A DNA stretch of 64,000 nucleotides. It comes from an uncultured Prevotellaceae bacterium. GTDB taxonomy: Bacteria > Bacteroidota > Bacteroidia > Bacteroidales > Bacteroidaceae. The notes under the pieces are model-generated. The model was given only the letters and a program-made list of their open reading frames with translations. It was not told the DNA's origin and did no database searches. Location: contig ONLL01000003.1 of NCBI GenBank assembly GCA_900318685.1, positions 124,001-188,000 on the forward strand, read 5' to 3'. Shown here piece by piece: positions 7,897 through 19,282 of this stretch. Made by a program: the position numbers and the translations under genes. The stretch's first letter is position 1, and the number at the start of each line of letters is the position of its first letter.

Positions 7897-10800
7897 ATGA
7901 GTAAATTACGAACTAACTACAACCTCAGTAAGGAGACGACATCACTGAGCATCCTAACATGCAGCAGAGCTATTCTCTTGTCGCTATGCTTCCTCTGTGC
8001 TTTCTTTGCAGAAGGAAAGAACTCGCAGACCACCCGTAGCCAGAGTATCAATTCCGCCATTGACGTAAGTGCTAACACTGATTATGTACTAACCTTGTCA
8101 TCAGGCATCTTTGGCTCTTCAGGCAGTCTGAATATCCCAGCTGCCAGCAAGGAGCATTCAGTGATTATCTTCCGGGCAGTGAAGCCATCGGCGGTCATCA
8201 GCACGTGGCTCAAGTATATCAAGATCAATGGCGCTACCGCCGTCGACGGTACGAACTGCCAGGTGCGCATGTATAATAAAGGTGCTATCATCCTGCCCTA
8301 CGGCTCGTCAGACGTAGCCTTGACCACTTATACAGGCACAGACTACACGGGTACCAGCTGTACCAACTACAGCACGGGCAGCAACGGGGGCTATATGAGG
8401 ACTCTTACCAGTAGTCAGCTGCTGAACAATTTCAGGAGCTTTAAACTGAAACGCGGATATATGGTGACCTTTGCCACAGGAACCTCAGGCTATGGCTATA
8501 GCCGTTGTTTCGTAGCGGCTGAAGAGGACCTGGAGATGAACCTGCCTCCTGTGTTGGCAGGTAAGGTGTCGTCCTACCGTCTGTTCAAATGGCTGAACTT
8601 CGGCAAGACGGGCATCGCCAATGAAACCAGAGAAGAAGTCTGTAACTTGCTGAACGTTCAGGGCTGCTATACCTACAATGTCGGAGGTAATAGGTTGCCC
8701 GATGTGGAGTGGCTGCCGCACAAGATTGAACCCGGTTGGCCAGGCATAGCTGATTGCGGCAATACTGAATATGCATGTACCATGAAGACCGATAATGAAC
8801 CTGCCAATCCCAGTGACGGTAATCCGCCACGTTCATTTACCGTAGACGAAGTGTTGAGCTATTGGGAAGATGCCATGCGAACAGGTCTGCGCCTCTGCTC
8901 CCCCTCCACCTATGACGGTTCTGTCAATGCCGATTGGTTCAAAGAATTCTTCAAGAAAATCGATGCCCGCGGATGGCGCTGCGATATCTATGACATTCAT
9001 TGCTATTGGGCCAGTTTCAATAATCTCCCATCCTATCACGATGCCTACCAGCGTCCTCTGCTTATCAGCGAATGGATGTGGGGCGCCTCGTGGAACAACA
9101 ACGGTTGTTTCGGATCGGGGGTGACAGAATCTCAAATCATCAACAATACCAAAAGCATCCTCACCACGCTGAACAATGCTAAGTACGTGGAACGCTACTT
9201 CTATTGGAATAGTGAGTCAAAAGGAAAAATCTACGATGATAATAAACTTACCTCCCTCGGACAGGTATATGCCGCCTCCGATGGCGGAGTGGGTTACAAT
9301 GCAGCCTATGAGTTCATCCCAGTAGTGGCCATCAAAAAGCCTTTTGATTTGTCGAGCTCTTTCTCAAATAATAGCGTCCGCCTACAATGGAGCGATTCGA
9401 ATGGTGATATCGTCGACGAGATACGCATCCAATACAAATCGCCGTCGGGCGCCGAATGGGCCACCCTTGCCACCGTCGAACCAAAGGAGAAGACCAGCAG
9501 AGTCGACCCGAGCTACACCTACAGCGGAACATTGGCCAATGCTGACAGCTATTGTTGGCGTATCGTAAACATCTTTGACGGGAAGTCATACCCATCAGAT
9601 GTTCTCATAAACTCCGCCTCAGTGTTGGACGACGCTGATTTCCTACCTTTTAATCTCAGCGATTATTACTTCCAGTTCTATTCAAAGGAAGCCTCTGCCA
9701 ATCTCGTATGGGCCGTTCACGATAGCAGTAGCAGCGAGAACCGTGTCTATTATAAGGCAGCCAACAGCAACTATGGCAGTGACCTCTATCAGCTATGGAT
9801 GGTGGAAGGGGATGCCAACAATGGTTATTATTTCCGCAATCTCGGAGAGCCGGGCTACTATATCTGCAGCCCCAACTCATGGAACTTCACCACCCGCAAT
9901 GCTGATTACACCACGCCATCCGACAAGACCACATTCGGCTTGGAGTATCAGCCTAATGGCGATTACTGGCTCTGCACCAACGTGGCCCATGGAATGTATG
10001 TCGGCCTGTGGGACAACGACAAGAATTTTGCTGCAGGAGAAGTATTGGCAGGTAACAGGACCAATCCCACTGGCAATGACTCTGGCGACAAACTGGGTAT
10101 ACGTCTGATACCACGCAAAGTGGTGAACGACTATCTGGGCTACGTCACCATCACTTCGGGCGACTACTACCTTTACAACCCAGCGAGCAACTTGTTTATT
10201 GCGGCCGGCAATAAATGGGACACTCAAGCCATCACCTCGGAGTCGGGCATCAATTTTACGATCTCACCAGGGAGAAGTGGCTATTTGCTCGATTCTCATG
10301 TCTCTAATGGTGGAACGGCACATTATCTAGGTAGCAACCTTTATTGTGATAGTAGCCCATTTGAATGGGTATTTGCTGAAAAGTCCACAATCGATGGGCA
10401 TCAGGCTTACACAATCTCTAATGGTACTGAATACCTTTCAGCCCCTACAAACATCCATGCAGAAATTACCACTACGACCAATACCAACAGTCCCTCTGCC
10501 CTATGGCTCTTGCTTACTCGTAACGAATTGATTGAACGTATGGGGAATGCTACTGCAGAGCATCCCGTTGACGTCACCTTCCTGTTGCCTGGTGCTAGTT
10601 TCGGGCGTAACGATATACGTATCAATAATTGGAATGGCAGTCCTAAGCGTGACGGCTATGCAGGGAATGACTGGGGCGATATGAACGGCGAAAAATTCGA
10701 TACGACGTATGATGTCTACCAGGAAATCACCGATGTTCCTGACGGCATCTATGAGGTGTCGGCTCAAGGTTTCTATCGAAATGGAGGATATGACGCTGCT

Positions 10801-11301
10801 GCCAATAAGCGGAAAGCAGGCAACGAATCACTCATCGCTATGCTATATGGAAATGATGCTACGAAGCCACTACCATCCATCTTCTCCGAGGCTGGCAATT
10901 GTGGCACGAGAGGCGTGAACCAAAGCACGTATGGCTATATTCCTAACTCACAGAGCGATGCTTCCTATTACATCCATGCGGGACTCTATCAGGTGGAGCC
11001 GCTACGAGTGACGGTTAATAACAACATCCTCCGCATCGGCATCAAGAAAAATGAAGCCGTCACTTCCGACTGGACACTCTTCGACAATTTCCAGCTGAAG
11101 TACCTCGGCCCGTTCCTTGGCGACGTGAATAAAGACGGCACCATCAGCATTGCTGATGCGATAGCTGTCGTCAGCATCATCCTGGGCAACGACAGCACAC
11201 AGCCCTACCTCTATGATCATGTGAATGCCGATGTCAACAAAGATGGCTACATCACCATCTCTGATGCGGTGGCCATCGTGAGAATGACTCTTGGACAATA
11301 A
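7897..11301 (+). CDS. Secreted GH128-like glycanase with dockerin-like C-terminus
   Basis: The 1134-residue protein has an N-terminal export signal (hydrophobic core around residues 24-40) and a beta-rich N-terminal region. A catalytic domain of the Asl1/GH128 type spans about residues 220-465. The motif TDNEP places the likely acid/base at E301, and LLISEW the likely nucleophile at E392, as in retaining clan GH-A enzymes. A fibronectin-III-like domain (about 479-571), two regions resembling ricin-type or sugar-binding repeats, and a jelly-roll-like domain (about 895-1070) follow. Residues 1075-1134 are two dockerin-like calcium loops, VNKDGTISIADAI and VNKDGYITISDAV. GH128 members cut beta-1,3-glucans. 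The dockerin pairs conceptually with the cohesin modules encoded at 12.7-19.2 kb. It is co-transcribed with the GH43 gene 23 bases downstream. Confidence 0.82.
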   Translation: MSKLRTNYNLSKETTSLSILTCSRAILLSLCFLCAFFAEGKNSQTTRSQSINSAIDVSANTDYVLTLSSGIFGSSGSLNIPAASKEHSVIIFRAVKPSAVISTWLKYIKINGATAVDGTNCQVRMYNKGAIILPYGSSDVALTTYTGTDYTGTSCTNYSTGSNGGYMRTLTSSQLLNNFRSFKLKRGYMVTFATGTSGYGYSRCFVAAEEDLEMNLPPVLAGKVSSYRLFKWLNFGKTGIANETREEVCNLLNVQGCYTYNVGGNRLPDVEWLPHKIEPGWPGIADCGNTEYACTMKTDNEPANPSDGNPPRSFTVDEVLSYWEDAMRTGLRLCSPSTYDGSVNADWFKEFFKKIDARGWRCDIYDIHCYWASFNNLPSYHDAYQRPLLISEWMWGASWNNNGCFGSGVTESQIINNTKSILTTLNNAKYVERYFYWNSESKGKIYDDNKLTSLGQVYAASDGGVGYNAAYEFIPVVAIKKPFDLSSSFSNNSVRLQWSDSNGDIVDEIRIQYKSPSGAEWATLATVEPKEKTSRVDPSYTYSGTLANADSYCWRIVNIFDGKSYPSDVLINSASVLDDADFLPFNLSDYYFQFYSKEASANLVWAVHDSSSSENRVYYKAANSNYGSDLYQLWMVEGDANNGYYFRNLGEPGYYICSPNSWNFTTRNADYTTPSDKTTFGLEYQPNGDYWLCTNVAHGMYVGLWDNDKNFAAGEVLAGNRTNPTGNDSGDKLGIRLIPRKVVNDYLGYVTITSGDYYLYNPASNLFIAAGNKWDTQAITSESGINFTISPGRSGYLLDSHVSNGGTAHYLGSNLYCDSSPFEWVFAEKSTIDGHQAYTISNGTEYLSAPTNIHAEITTTTNTNSPSALWLLLTRNELIERMGNATAEHPVDVTFLLPGASFGRNDIRINNWNGSPKRDGYAGNDWGDMNGEKFDTTYDVYQEITDVPDGIYEVSAQGFYRNGGYDAAANKRKAGNESLIAMLYGNDATKPLPSIFSEAGNCGTRGVNQSTYGYIPNSQSDASYYIHAGLYQVEPLRVTVNNNILRIGIKKNEAVTSDWTLFDNFQLKYLGPFLGDVNKDGTISIADAIAVVSIILGNDSTQPYLYDHVNADVNKDGYITISDAVAIVRMTLGQ

Positions 11302-11324
11302 CTTACACTAACCTCTCAAACAAC

Positions 11325-12434
11325 ATGAAAAGACTTAGCTTCACACTCCTCGTGCTCATCCTGTCGCTGCAGGTATCGGCACAGCGGGGAAAGAACGTGC
11401 GGCAGAGCAAGCCGCTCACAGAGAAGGACATGGGTGCCTATCTCTTCACCTTCTTCAGCGATCCTACCCACTCGCTGTTCATGGCCATCAGCTACGATGG
11501 CTACACTTTTACGCCCGTAAACAACGGCAAGCCCATCATCGCAGGCGACAGCATCGCTGAGCAGCGTGGCATCCGCGATCCGCACATCTATCGTGCACCC
11601 AACGGAAAGTTCTACATCGCTATGACCGACCTCCATGTGTTTGGTCGCCAACGGGGATTGCGCGACACGCAGTGGGAACGCCCTGAAAAATATGGGTGGG
11701 GCAACAACCGGGGACTGGTGCTCATGGCCTCCGACGACCTTATTCACTGGACGCATCATGAAGCTCGCATCGACCTCCTCTTCCCAGAGCATTTCGGCGA
11801 GCTGGGCTGCGCCTGGGCCCCACAGACCATCTGGGACCCAGCAGTAGGCAAGCCGATGGTTTACTTCACCATCCGTCAGGAGCCAGGTGGTCGCACCAAG
11901 CTCTACTACAGCTATGCCGACGAAGCCTTCACCACACTCGAGACAGAGCCGCAGCTGCTCTTCGAATATCCTGATGAAAAGATCCAGGTGCTCGATGCTG
12001 ATATCTGTCCGATGCCCGACGGTCGTTACTTCATGACCTATGTTGCCCAGGAGAACCCTGGCGGCATCAAGTATATGATCAGCGACCGCATCAACCATTT
12101 CGACGATTATCATGCAGAGCAGATAGACGGCGAAAACACGGGCTGTGAGGCTCCCAACGTGTGGAAACGCATAGGTGAGGACAAGTGGGTCATCATGTAC
12201 GACATCTATAGTGTCCGTCCCAACACCTTCGGCTTTGTCGAGACTACCGATTTCAAGACCTTCACCCCTCTGGGTCACATGCGCTTTGTAAATGATGACA
12301 CGCAGGACCAGTCCGAGGACAAGGGCATCATGAAGATCAAGAATTTCACCTCGCCCAAGCACGGCAGCGTCATCCACATCACCAAGGACGAGGCCAAGCG
12401 CCTTGAAACCTACTGGAGCTCTCAATCGCACTGA
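11325..12434 (+). CDS. Secreted glycoside hydrolase family 43 protein
   Basis: The 369-residue product has a signal peptide (MKRLSFTLLVLILSLQVSA) and a single GH43 five-bladed propeller with little else. The expected carboxylates are visible: an early Asp in GIRDPHIYRAPNGKFYIAMTD (general base), the middle Asp in VLDADICPMPDGRYFMTYV, and the acid Glu in NTGCEAPNVW. The enzyme probably releases arabinose or xylose from plant polysaccharide side chains; the exact linkage is not deducible. The frame starts 23 bases after the GH128-like gene, so the two form an operon. Confidence 0.87.
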   Translation: MKRLSFTLLVLILSLQVSAQRGKNVRQSKPLTEKDMGAYLFTFFSDPTHSLFMAISYDGYTFTPVNNGKPIIAGDSIAEQRGIRDPHIYRAPNGKFYIAMTDLHVFGRQRGLRDTQWERPEKYGWGNNRGLVLMASDDLIHWTHHEARIDLLFPEHFGELGCAWAPQTIWDPAVGKPMVYFTIRQEPGGRTKLYYSYADEAFTTLETEPQLLFEYPDEKIQVLDADICPMPDGRYFMTYVAQENPGGIKYMISDRINHFDDYHAEQIDGENTGCEAPNVWKRIGEDKWVIMYDIYSVRPNTFGFVETTDFKTFTPLGHMRFVNDDTQDQSEDKGIMKIKNFTSPKHGSVIHITKDEAKRLETYWSSQSH

Positions 12435-12584
12435 GCACCTTCGCCTTGTGCGTCCGTAACCAACGTGCCGTTCCTCCGCAACGGGTGAGCCTTCTGTCCA
12501 AGTAAGCCTCTTTCTCGCATTTGTTCACTACTTGGTGTAACCCCTGTTGGTGTACAGCTTGTCTGTTTGTAGGGAGGCAAGAAG

Positions 12585-12616
12585 GAGGGTGCCCCGTCAT
12601 GACAACGGGACACCCT
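12585..12616. terminator. Terminator hairpin between convergent genes
   Basis: GAGGGTGCCCCGT (12585-12597) pairs with ACGGGACACCCTC (12604-12616) with one mismatch and a six-base loop, followed by CGCTTTT. It lies between the convergent GH43 gene and the cohesin/dockerin gene and could serve both. The remainder of 12435-12684 shows no credible gene. Confidence 0.75.
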
Positions 12617-12684
12617 CTCGCTTTTGGTATCCGGGATGCTCGCGAGGCGATGCCTATACCGTTTAACTAGTAATCTTAGATTCG

Positions 12685-13374
12685 TTACTCTGACGAGCCG
12701 CTGCTCAGTATCATGTTCACGATGGCGATGGCATCAGCGATAGTGATACCTTCGACGCCGTCAACATCTGCAGCACTCTCAATGAACTGCCCAGCAGGAT
12801 TGCCGTTGGTGGTGATATAGTTCACCACAGCCACCACGTCGGCAATAGTCACCTCACCGTCGCCGTTGGCATCGCCGGGCTTAGCAGCCATTCCCACACT
12901 GATGGTGAAGTTGGCATCAGCCAAATGGTCTTTCGTTCCATTTTGGCGGATGAAGGTTATATCTTTCACCTTCAAAGTGAATGTTGAGCCATTGGATGCC
13001 CCAGTAGCATCTATGGGAATGGAGATGAGCATGCCTGATGTGCCCGTTAGTAATGAGCTAGACAGGGAAGTCACACCCACACCTAACACTCTGGTTGTGG
13101 AGTTCCAGTGCACAATGGCAGTATGTGTCGATGTGTGACAATCACCAAGAGTACAATCCACATCGCCTTCTTCGTCGGTGATGTATGATAGTCCTTCTGG
13201 TGTCTCTATTTTAAACTGGTAGGTGGTGTAGACGTTTTCTTCATCAAAAGAGAAATTAAACGTAAGCCATCCACCGCTCTGTGGTATTATAGTTTCGGCC
13301 ATAGTCAGCGAGTTCTGAGCATGGCAGACAAATGAATAAAATGTCAGTGTTAGCAAAAGTGATTTGATTCTCAT
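12685..13374 (-). CDS. Secreted protein with one cohesin-like and one dockerin-like module
   Basis: This 229-residue protein has a signal peptide (SLLLTLTFYSFVCHAQ), a cohesin-like beta-sandwich (about residues 25-160) and a dockerin-like pair of calcium loops (about 167-226: ANGDGEVTIADVV and VDGVEGITIADAI). The second loop departs from the usual Asp spacing. The cohesin-like part shares the block [21 protein letters not shown] with the end of the LRR protein encoded just upstream. Cohesin-dockerin pairs assemble extracellular enzyme complexes in cellulosome-producing bacteria. One polypeptide carrying both could act as an adaptor, but that is inference. It starts 46 bases after the LRR gene on the same strand. 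Confidence 0.75.
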   Translation of the reverse strand: MRIKSLLLTLTFYSFVCHAQNSLTMAETIIPQSGGWLTFNFSFDEENVYTTYQFKIETPEGLSYITDEEGDVDCTLGDCHTSTHTAIVHWNSTTRVLGVGVTSLSSSLLTGTSGMLISIPIDATGASNGSTFTLKVKDITFIRQNGTKDHLADANFTISVGMAAKPGDANGDGEVTIADVVAVVNYITTNGNPAGQFIESAADVDGVEGITIADAIAIVNMILSSGSSE

Positions 13375-13420
13375 AATCGTATTACTTTATATAAATTTCA
13401 TTGAAGTAAATGATTGGTTT

Positions 13421-16400
13421 CTATTTTTGGCGTGCAAGGCTGGGAATCTTACCAACATAGTAGTTGATAATCTTTACAGCATCGGCCAGGTCGATAACTC
13501 CATCGCCGTCCACATCGGCAGCATAGTTATTGAATATCGTTATAGGCTTCCCCACGTAGTAATTAATTACCAATACAGCATCTGCTAGGTCTACTACGTT
13601 ATCACCGTCTACGTCGCCTATTACATAATCATTCAAGTTGTCATCAATCGTTACTGTTGAAACAGTTTCAGTAATTGAAGGCTTCGTGCCGTCGGCAGAT
13701 ACTAACAGTGGATTCTGGATAATCACTGCGTAGGTGCCAGCAGCCATCATTTCGTCAACATGTACCTTTATGGTCAGCACATTACCATCATTGCCTGTGA
13801 TGCTTCTAGAACTGAGCGATGTTACGCCAACTTTATATACGTTATCCGATAGCTTAGAGGTCGTCGCCGTATGCTTGTTATTACGCGAACTGAGCGTAAG
13901 GGCATCATCGAAGTTGTTGTTGCTATCCGTTATGATACTCATGCCTTCAGGCAGCACCAACTCAAAACCGTACGATGTAGCAGTATCTAAATTTTTCAGC
14001 CGCACATCGATGTTTACCTCTTTACCTGCAGTCGCGTAGAACGGTACGATGTAAAGTGCATCAGACATCTTAGACACATCGGTCACTATTATTTTGTTTT
14101 CATCTCCGATATAATAGAGGCGTACGTTGTCTATAGCCACCCAGTTAGCCAGAGCATTCTCAATGGTTAGGCCTATCTGGCACTGTCCTGCGTTCTCCTG
14201 TATGAAATACAAAGCGAAATGTTGTGGCTTTCCGTTCTCAGTGGCGATGGCCATCTTTTCATTGCCGGCAACCATACTTACGCCTGTTGCTTCAGCGGAG
14301 GATGTACTTTGGTTTGCAACGATGGCATCGAATTCCAAGAGGTAGGTGCCAATTGGCAGGTCCGTGATTTCTTGGATTATATGTCCATTCCCAAGATTTT
14401 CGCTGTCATCACTCCTACTCTCCGCATAGCGGTTTATGACGCAATCACCATTCGCTGCCTGATGGCTCACCCAACCTCTTTGGTGTGATCCGGACGTGAT
14501 GCTCCAGTTTAAGTCATAAGTGTCCATATCTGGATTGACAATGTAGGCAGCAGTGACATTTACACCCTCAGACAGTTCCGTCGTTTTAAGATAGGATTTG
14601 GCAGCATTCTTAATTTCAGTAATTTGTTGATAGATAGTCGTATAGTCCATGGTTCCATTGACTATTGAACGGGCGCTTTCTATTGCTGCGGTTAACGTAT
14701 TCGTGTCACCGCTGCCAATATTATTAGCCATGGCTGCAATGCGTGCGGCTTCAGCTTCGAACTCATTGCGGACCATAGGCAGTCCACCTAGATTTGAGAG
14801 GTTTGCATATCCTGCATGAATAAAGCGTTCAGCCATGTCGGTGCCATCGGGAATGGTGAACAGAATATTGCCAAATGGAATATTTGTGAATGAATGCTGG
14901 TATTTCTGACAATTGGCAGGGAAGTCGTCCTCAACTTCAAGCAAGGTAACGGACTTCAAATTTGTGCAGAAACCAAATGTTCCCTCACCCAAACTGCTAG
15001 TGCTTGGCAGCACAATAGCCTCCAATGACGAGCAGCCATAGAAACAATCATTTCCCAATGCAGGGGCACTGCCGTTAAAGTCTACGTTTGTAAGGCTTTC
15101 ACAATTTCTAAAGGCATTTTCTTCAACTGTTGCCAACGTTGAGGGGAACTTGATGGATTTCAGAACGCTACAATCGCTAAAGGCGTCAGAAGCGATTTTA
15201 TTCAGACCGACGAAGAATACCAATTCTTTAAACAAACGTATTTTCTTATTACCCTTGAATATATCGCCCAGATCAGTCACGTGAGATGCCTCGGTTTCGC
15301 TTAGCTCATAGTCACCATCCTCATCCCAATTGGCTATGCAGAGAACTTTCACATTCGCATCGGCAAAATCTATAAAGGAACCGGGATCCGGCATTTCCAC
15401 GATTTCTTTGAAGTCCTGCCAGTAGGAAGCATTCTCGTATGCGGTTTTGCAGCCATCAGGAACATAAAGAATGGCATTCTCATGATTCATAAACACATCA
15501 CCGTCAGTCAGCGCAATAGGAGTTGACATGCCCACAGTGACAGATGAGAGATTTGGGCAATTGAAAGCCATTGGTTCTATAGTTTCCAGATTTGCAGGAA
15601 GTGTAATCGAGGTCAGGCTGTTGCACCCGTCAAATGCCATAGTCCCAATCTTCTCAACTCCTTTAGGGATATTGACGGAATCAAGCTTTTCACAATAGCG
15701 GAACATGCTGCCTTCAATGATTGTCACGCCAATTGGAATACTAACCGACTTCAATTGTTTGCAACTTGCAAAGGCACTTTCGCCAATGGAAGTAACGTTT
15801 TCCGGGATAGTGATGGCTGTGAGTGTTTCGCATCCTTCAAATGCATTGTTGCCAATGGCTGTAACACTCTCAGGAATAATACTATTCTTACATCCACATA
15901 TCAAGGTGTTCGTGGCTGTCTCTATAATTGAGTTGCAATTGTTACGTGAATCATATACCGAGTTCTCACTTGCCACGGAAATAGCTATGATACCCTTACA
16001 ATGCGAGAAAGCTGCCGCTCCTATTTCCGATACTGAAGCGGGTAAAGACAACGTTGACAATTTCTGGCATCCGGTAAAAGCTCTGTTACCTATCTTTATT
16101 AAATTACGTGGAAGTATGATACTTGCTAGGTTACTACATCCGCTGAATGCCTCATCGCTGATACTATTCAGACCTGTAAAATAGGATAATTCCGGAAATG
16201 CACTAATGCTTTCATTGCCCTTGAAAACATTGCTCAGATCGGTTGCTACTGCAGCTTCGTCTTCGCTCAATTCCCCGTCACCATCTGTGTCCCACTTAGC
16301 CACACATATTGCCTTGACATTATCATCGGCAAAATTAATCATAGGTTTATATTCCTCTATGTTTTTGAATTCTTTCCAATAGTTTGCAACCTCATAAGCC

Positions 16401-19243
16401 GATTTGCATCCTTCCGGAACATAGAGTGTGGCATTGGCTCGATTGGAAAAAGCATTGGCATCGATTTTAATAGGAGTCCTCATGCCGACTGTTACAGAGG
16501 TCAATTCGTTCGTATAATTAAAAGCTTCTGCACCAATACTCGATACGCTCTGGGGGATTGTGACAGATACCAGATTGCCATTATTTCTAAAAGCACCTTC
16601 ACCTATTGCTGTCACAGAGTTCGGGATGTTGACATTATTCAGTTTACACCATGCAAAAGCATTATAGTTGATACTCGTTACCGAACTTGGGATGTCAATG
16701 GAGGTAAGAGGGCAGGCTGTGAAAGCATTATCATCAATGGTTATCATAGAGTTCCCTATTGTAACACTGCTTAAATTTTCGCAGGAAACAAACGTTTGTT
16801 TATTTATAATAGTTACTGAATCAGGAATGGTGAATGAAGTAAGACTGTTGCAGCGAGAGAAAGCCCTTTCTCCAATGTATTTTAACGTATTGGGAATATT
16901 AATAGAAGATAGTTTCCCGCAATCATAAAAAGCTTGAAGGCCAATGGAGTCTACTGCGTTCCCCATGTCTATGCTAGTCAGTCCTGTGCATTGAAAGAAA
17001 GCACTATTGCCAATACTAATTACTGAATTAGGAATGGTTATGCTGGTCAGCCTGGAACACTCCTGAAATGCACACTCCCCAATTGACTTTACTGCACTGC
17101 CGATGGTTACATTAGATAGTTTTTTACAACCATAGAAAGCCATGAAACCTATGCTTGTTACCGAATCTCCAATGGTTATTTTGGTTAGATTTTGACAATA
17201 CCTAAACACATTATCTCCCATGCTAATCACAGAGTTGGGAATGGTCATGTTGATAAGTCTCTGGCAGCCCTCAAATGCACCACTACCAATGACCTTTACA
17301 GAGTTTGGTATAGTCACGTCAGTCAGTCGTAAACAAGCATTAAACGCATAGCTACCAATGAACTCCACAGTGTTGGGGATGATCACTTTTGTAAGTACTG
17401 AGTTCGTCAAGTCCCAAGTGTTGTCATCTATAAACGCAGACCCAGATATGCCTTTTGTTCCATCTTTAATCGTGATGGTAGTTGGCATCGCCCCTTTAAC
17501 CTTATATGCCCAATTTCCGATGTAAATCAAGCCATTAGGCTGGTTAGTATACCAAGGGGTATCATTAAAGGCACGTGAGCAAATCTCAATATCGGGATTG
17601 TTAAAGGTTATATCGGTAAGACCACTGCCTTGGAAGGCATATTCCTCAATACGGGTCACAGAACTGGGAATATCGACGACGGTGAGGTTTTTGCATTCTT
17701 GGAAGGCTTCAGCTCCTATACATGTTACTGAGTTAAGGATTATAGTGTTTTGGCAACCATACAGTAAAACGTTATCAGCAGTACGGATAATTGCATCGCA
17801 GTTGTTGCGCGAATCGTAAACAGTATTACCCTTTTCTACGACGATAGAGGCCAATGCTTTGCAGCCATAGAAAATACCACTTCCTAAAGCAGTCACCGAT
17901 TTGGGAATAGTAATCGAGGTCAGGCTACTACACCCATAGAATGCTGAGTTTCCGATGCTTGTCACCGAGTTGGGAATGGTGATAGAGGTCAGGCTTGTGC
18001 AAATGGAAAATGCTGAGTTTCCGATGCTTGTCACCGAGTTGGGAATGGTGATAGAGGTCAGGCTTGTGCAAGTGGAAAATGCGCCGCTTCCAATGCTTGT
18101 CACCGAGTTGGGAATGGTGATAGAGGTCAGGCTTCTGCAGCCCGAAAATGCGCGGCTTCCAATGCTTGTCACCGAGTTGGGAATGGTGATAGAGGTCAGG
18201 CTTCTGCAGCCCGAAAATGCGCCGCTTCCAATACTTGTCACCGAGTTGGGAATGGTGATAGAAGCCAGAAGATTGCAGTTGTTAAATGCTTCTTCTCCAA
18301 TAGTCGTTACTGAGTTGGGAATCGTAATGGAAGTCAGTCCCAAAGAGGAAAAGGCGAAATCTCCTATCGTTTCAACCGTGTTAGGTATTGTGGAATTGAT
18401 ACAGCTGTGGATTAATGTGTTGTCTTCGGTTCTTATAATGGCGTTACAATTATCGCGTGAATCAAAGACTGCATTTCCTTCTTCAACGTCAATGGAGGCC
18501 AGGTCTGTACAACCTTGGAATATTGTGCTTCCTATGCTTGTGACAGATTTGGGGATAGTGATAAAGAGTAGATTTGTACAGTCACTGAATGCTCTATCAC
18601 CGATGGTGGTTAATGAGTTGGGGAGGGAGAGGATGACCATTGCGGTACACCCATTAAAAGCTCCGTTTCCAATGTTTGTTACTGAGGATCCAAACGTGAC
18701 ATCGTCTAAGTGTTCGCATCCAGAAAAGACATCATCCCCGATGCTTGTGACGCCATCGCCTATGTTAACAGTACGAAGGTCACCGCACCTAGCGAATGCT
18801 TCATTAGCGATAGTCGTCACTGAATTCGGAATGTCAATTGATTGTAGATTGGAACCGCTGAAAGCCCGTTCACCAATGAAAGTCAGGTATTGAGGAAGGT
18901 CTATATAAGAAATATTGTCATCCATAAATGCTTCCTCGCCGATGCCTATCACTTTAACTGGAGACCCATATGGATATATACAATCCTTAATGTCAAACTC
19001 ATACTGGACATAAGGCTCATCACCATGGGTTATCATAGCAACATCTTCATCATTTGTAGTTTTTCCCAAAAGGTAATACACACCATCTTCATTGTATGTT
19101 GAACGCCATATAACCCCGTCGTCTTGCGCTTCAATTCTTGTGGGAAGAAGCGTAAGCAACAACATCATGAGGTAAACATATCTACCTGAAAACTTGTTTC
19201 TTTTTTCAGGTAATACTACTTTTTTAGAACTCGAAATAATCAT
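13421..19243 (-). CDS. Giant BspA-type LRR surface protein with cohesin-like and dockerin-like end
   Basis: This 1940-residue protein has an N-terminal export signal (hydrophobic core about residues 23-38). More than thirty LRR_5 (Treponema/BspA-type) repeats follow, with the recurrent pattern [19 protein letters not shown] and a period of 23 residues. The LRR region is interrupted near residues 980 and 1304 by EF-hand-like inserts ([15 protein letters not shown] and [15 protein letters not shown]). A galactose-binding-like jelly roll (about 1558-1711), a cohesin-like module (about 1721-1864) and a dockerin-like pair (about 1873-1938, [13 protein letters not shown] and [13 protein letters not shown]) complete it. 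BspA-type proteins bind host matrix proteins or other bacteria. The gene starts 39 bases after the nuclease-like gene and may share its promoter; no TAnnTTTG box was found directly upstream. Confidence 0.88.
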   Translation of the reverse strand: MIISSSKKVVLPEKRNKFSGRYVYLMMLLLTLLPTRIEAQDDGVIWRSTYNEDGVYYLLGKTTNDEDVAMITHGDEPYVQYEFDIKDCIYPYGSPVKVIGIGEEAFMDDNISYIDLPQYLTFIGERAFSGSNLQSIDIPNSVTTIANEAFARCGDLRTVNIGDGVTSIGDDVFSGCEHLDDVTFGSSVTNIGNGAFNGCTAMVILSLPNSLTTIGDRAFSDCTNLLFITIPKSVTSIGSTIFQGCTDLASIDVEEGNAVFDSRDNCNAIIRTEDNTLIHSCINSTIPNTVETIGDFAFSSLGLTSITIPNSVTTIGEEAFNNCNLLASITIPNSVTSIGSGAFSGCRSLTSITIPNSVTSIGSRAFSGCRSLTSITIPNSVTSIGSGAFSTCTSLTSITIPNSVTSIGNSAFSICTSLTSITIPNSVTSIGNSAFYGCSSLTSITIPKSVTALGSGIFYGCKALASIVVEKGNTVYDSRNNCDAIIRTADNVLLYGCQNTIILNSVTCIGAEAFQECKNLTVVDIPSSVTRIEEYAFQGSGLTDITFNNPDIEICSRAFNDTPWYTNQPNGLIYIGNWAYKVKGAMPTTITIKDGTKGISGSAFIDDNTWDLTNSVLTKVIIPNTVEFIGSYAFNACLRLTDVTIPNSVKVIGSGAFEGCQRLINMTIPNSVISMGDNVFRYCQNLTKITIGDSVTSIGFMAFYGCKKLSNVTIGSAVKSIGECAFQECSRLTSITIPNSVISIGNSAFFQCTGLTSIDMGNAVDSIGLQAFYDCGKLSSINIPNTLKYIGERAFSRCNSLTSFTIPDSVTIINKQTFVSCENLSSVTIGNSMITIDDNAFTACPLTSIDIPSSVTSINYNAFAWCKLNNVNIPNSVTAIGEGAFRNNGNLVSVTIPQSVSSIGAEAFNYTNELTSVTVGMRTPIKIDANAFSNRANATLYVPEGCKSAYEVANYWKEFKNIEEYKPMINFADDNVKAICVAKWDTDGDGELSEDEAAVATDLSNVFKGNESISAFPELSYFTGLNSISDEAFSGCSNLASIILPRNLIKIGNRAFTGCQKLSTLSLPASVSEIGAAAFSHCKGIIAISVASENSVYDSRNNCNSIIETATNTLICGCKNSIIPESVTAIGNNAFEGCETLTAITIPENVTSIGESAFASCKQLKSVSIPIGVTIIEGSMFRYCEKLDSVNIPKGVEKIGTMAFDGCNSLTSITLPANLETIEPMAFNCPNLSSVTVGMSTPIALTDGDVFMNHENAILYVPDGCKTAYENASYWQDFKEIVEMPDPGSFIDFADANVKVLCIANWDEDGDYELSETEASHVTDLGDIFKGNKKIRLFKELVFFVGLNKIASDAFSDCSVLKSIKFPSTLATVEENAFRNCESLTNVDFNGSAPALGNDCFYGCSSLEAIVLPSTSSLGEGTFGFCTNLKSVTLLEVEDDFPANCQKYQHSFTNIPFGNILFTIPDGTDMAERFIHAGYANLSNLGGLPMVRNEFEAEAARIAAMANNIGSGDTNTLTAAIESARSIVNGTMDYTTIYQQITEIKNAAKSYLKTTELSEGVNVTAAYIVNPDMDTYDLNWSITSGSHQRGWVSHQAANGDCVINRYAESRSDDSENLGNGHIIQEITDLPIGTYLLEFDAIVANQSTSSAEATGVSMVAGNEKMAIATENGKPQHFALYFIQENAGQCQIGLTIENALANWVAIDNVRLYYIGDENKIIVTDVSKMSDALYIVPFYATAGKEVNIDVRLKNLDTATSYGFELVLPEGMSIITDSNNNFDDALTLSSRNNKHTATTSKLSDNVYKVGVTSLSSRSITGNDGNVLTIKVHVDEMMAAGTYAVIIQNPLLVSADGTKPSITETVSTVTIDDNLNDYVIGDVDGDNVVDLADAVLVINYYVGKPITIFNNYAADVDGDGVIDLADAVKIINYYVGKIPSLARQK
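17894..18262 (-). repeat. 69-bp tandem repeats inside the LRR gene
   Basis: The phrase CACCGAGTTGGGAATGGTGA recurs at 17963, 18032, 18101, 18170 and 18239, exactly 69 bases apart, with a more diverged copy at 17894. Each unit encodes one 23-residue LRR. Neighbouring units differ at only a few bases, far less than LRRs elsewhere in the gene, which indicates recent duplication or gene conversion. They cover about residues 328-450. Confidence 0.92.
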
Positions 19244-19282
19244 ATCCCTTTTCTTTTAATTATTGTTGCAGTTATTCTCACT

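Noticed and set aside
11316-12431. A 371-codon minus-strand open frame opposite the GH43 gene
   Set aside because: Antisense shadow; the plus-strand product carries the GH43 catalytic residues.
12422-12613. Short minus-strand open frames beside the terminator
   Set aside because: No ribosome-binding site, no protein-like composition, and they run through the terminator hairpin.
17955-18893. A 312-codon plus-strand open frame opposite the LRR gene
   Set aside because: It is the antisense shadow of the 69-bp LRR repeats; the minus-strand frame has a signal peptide and domain structure.
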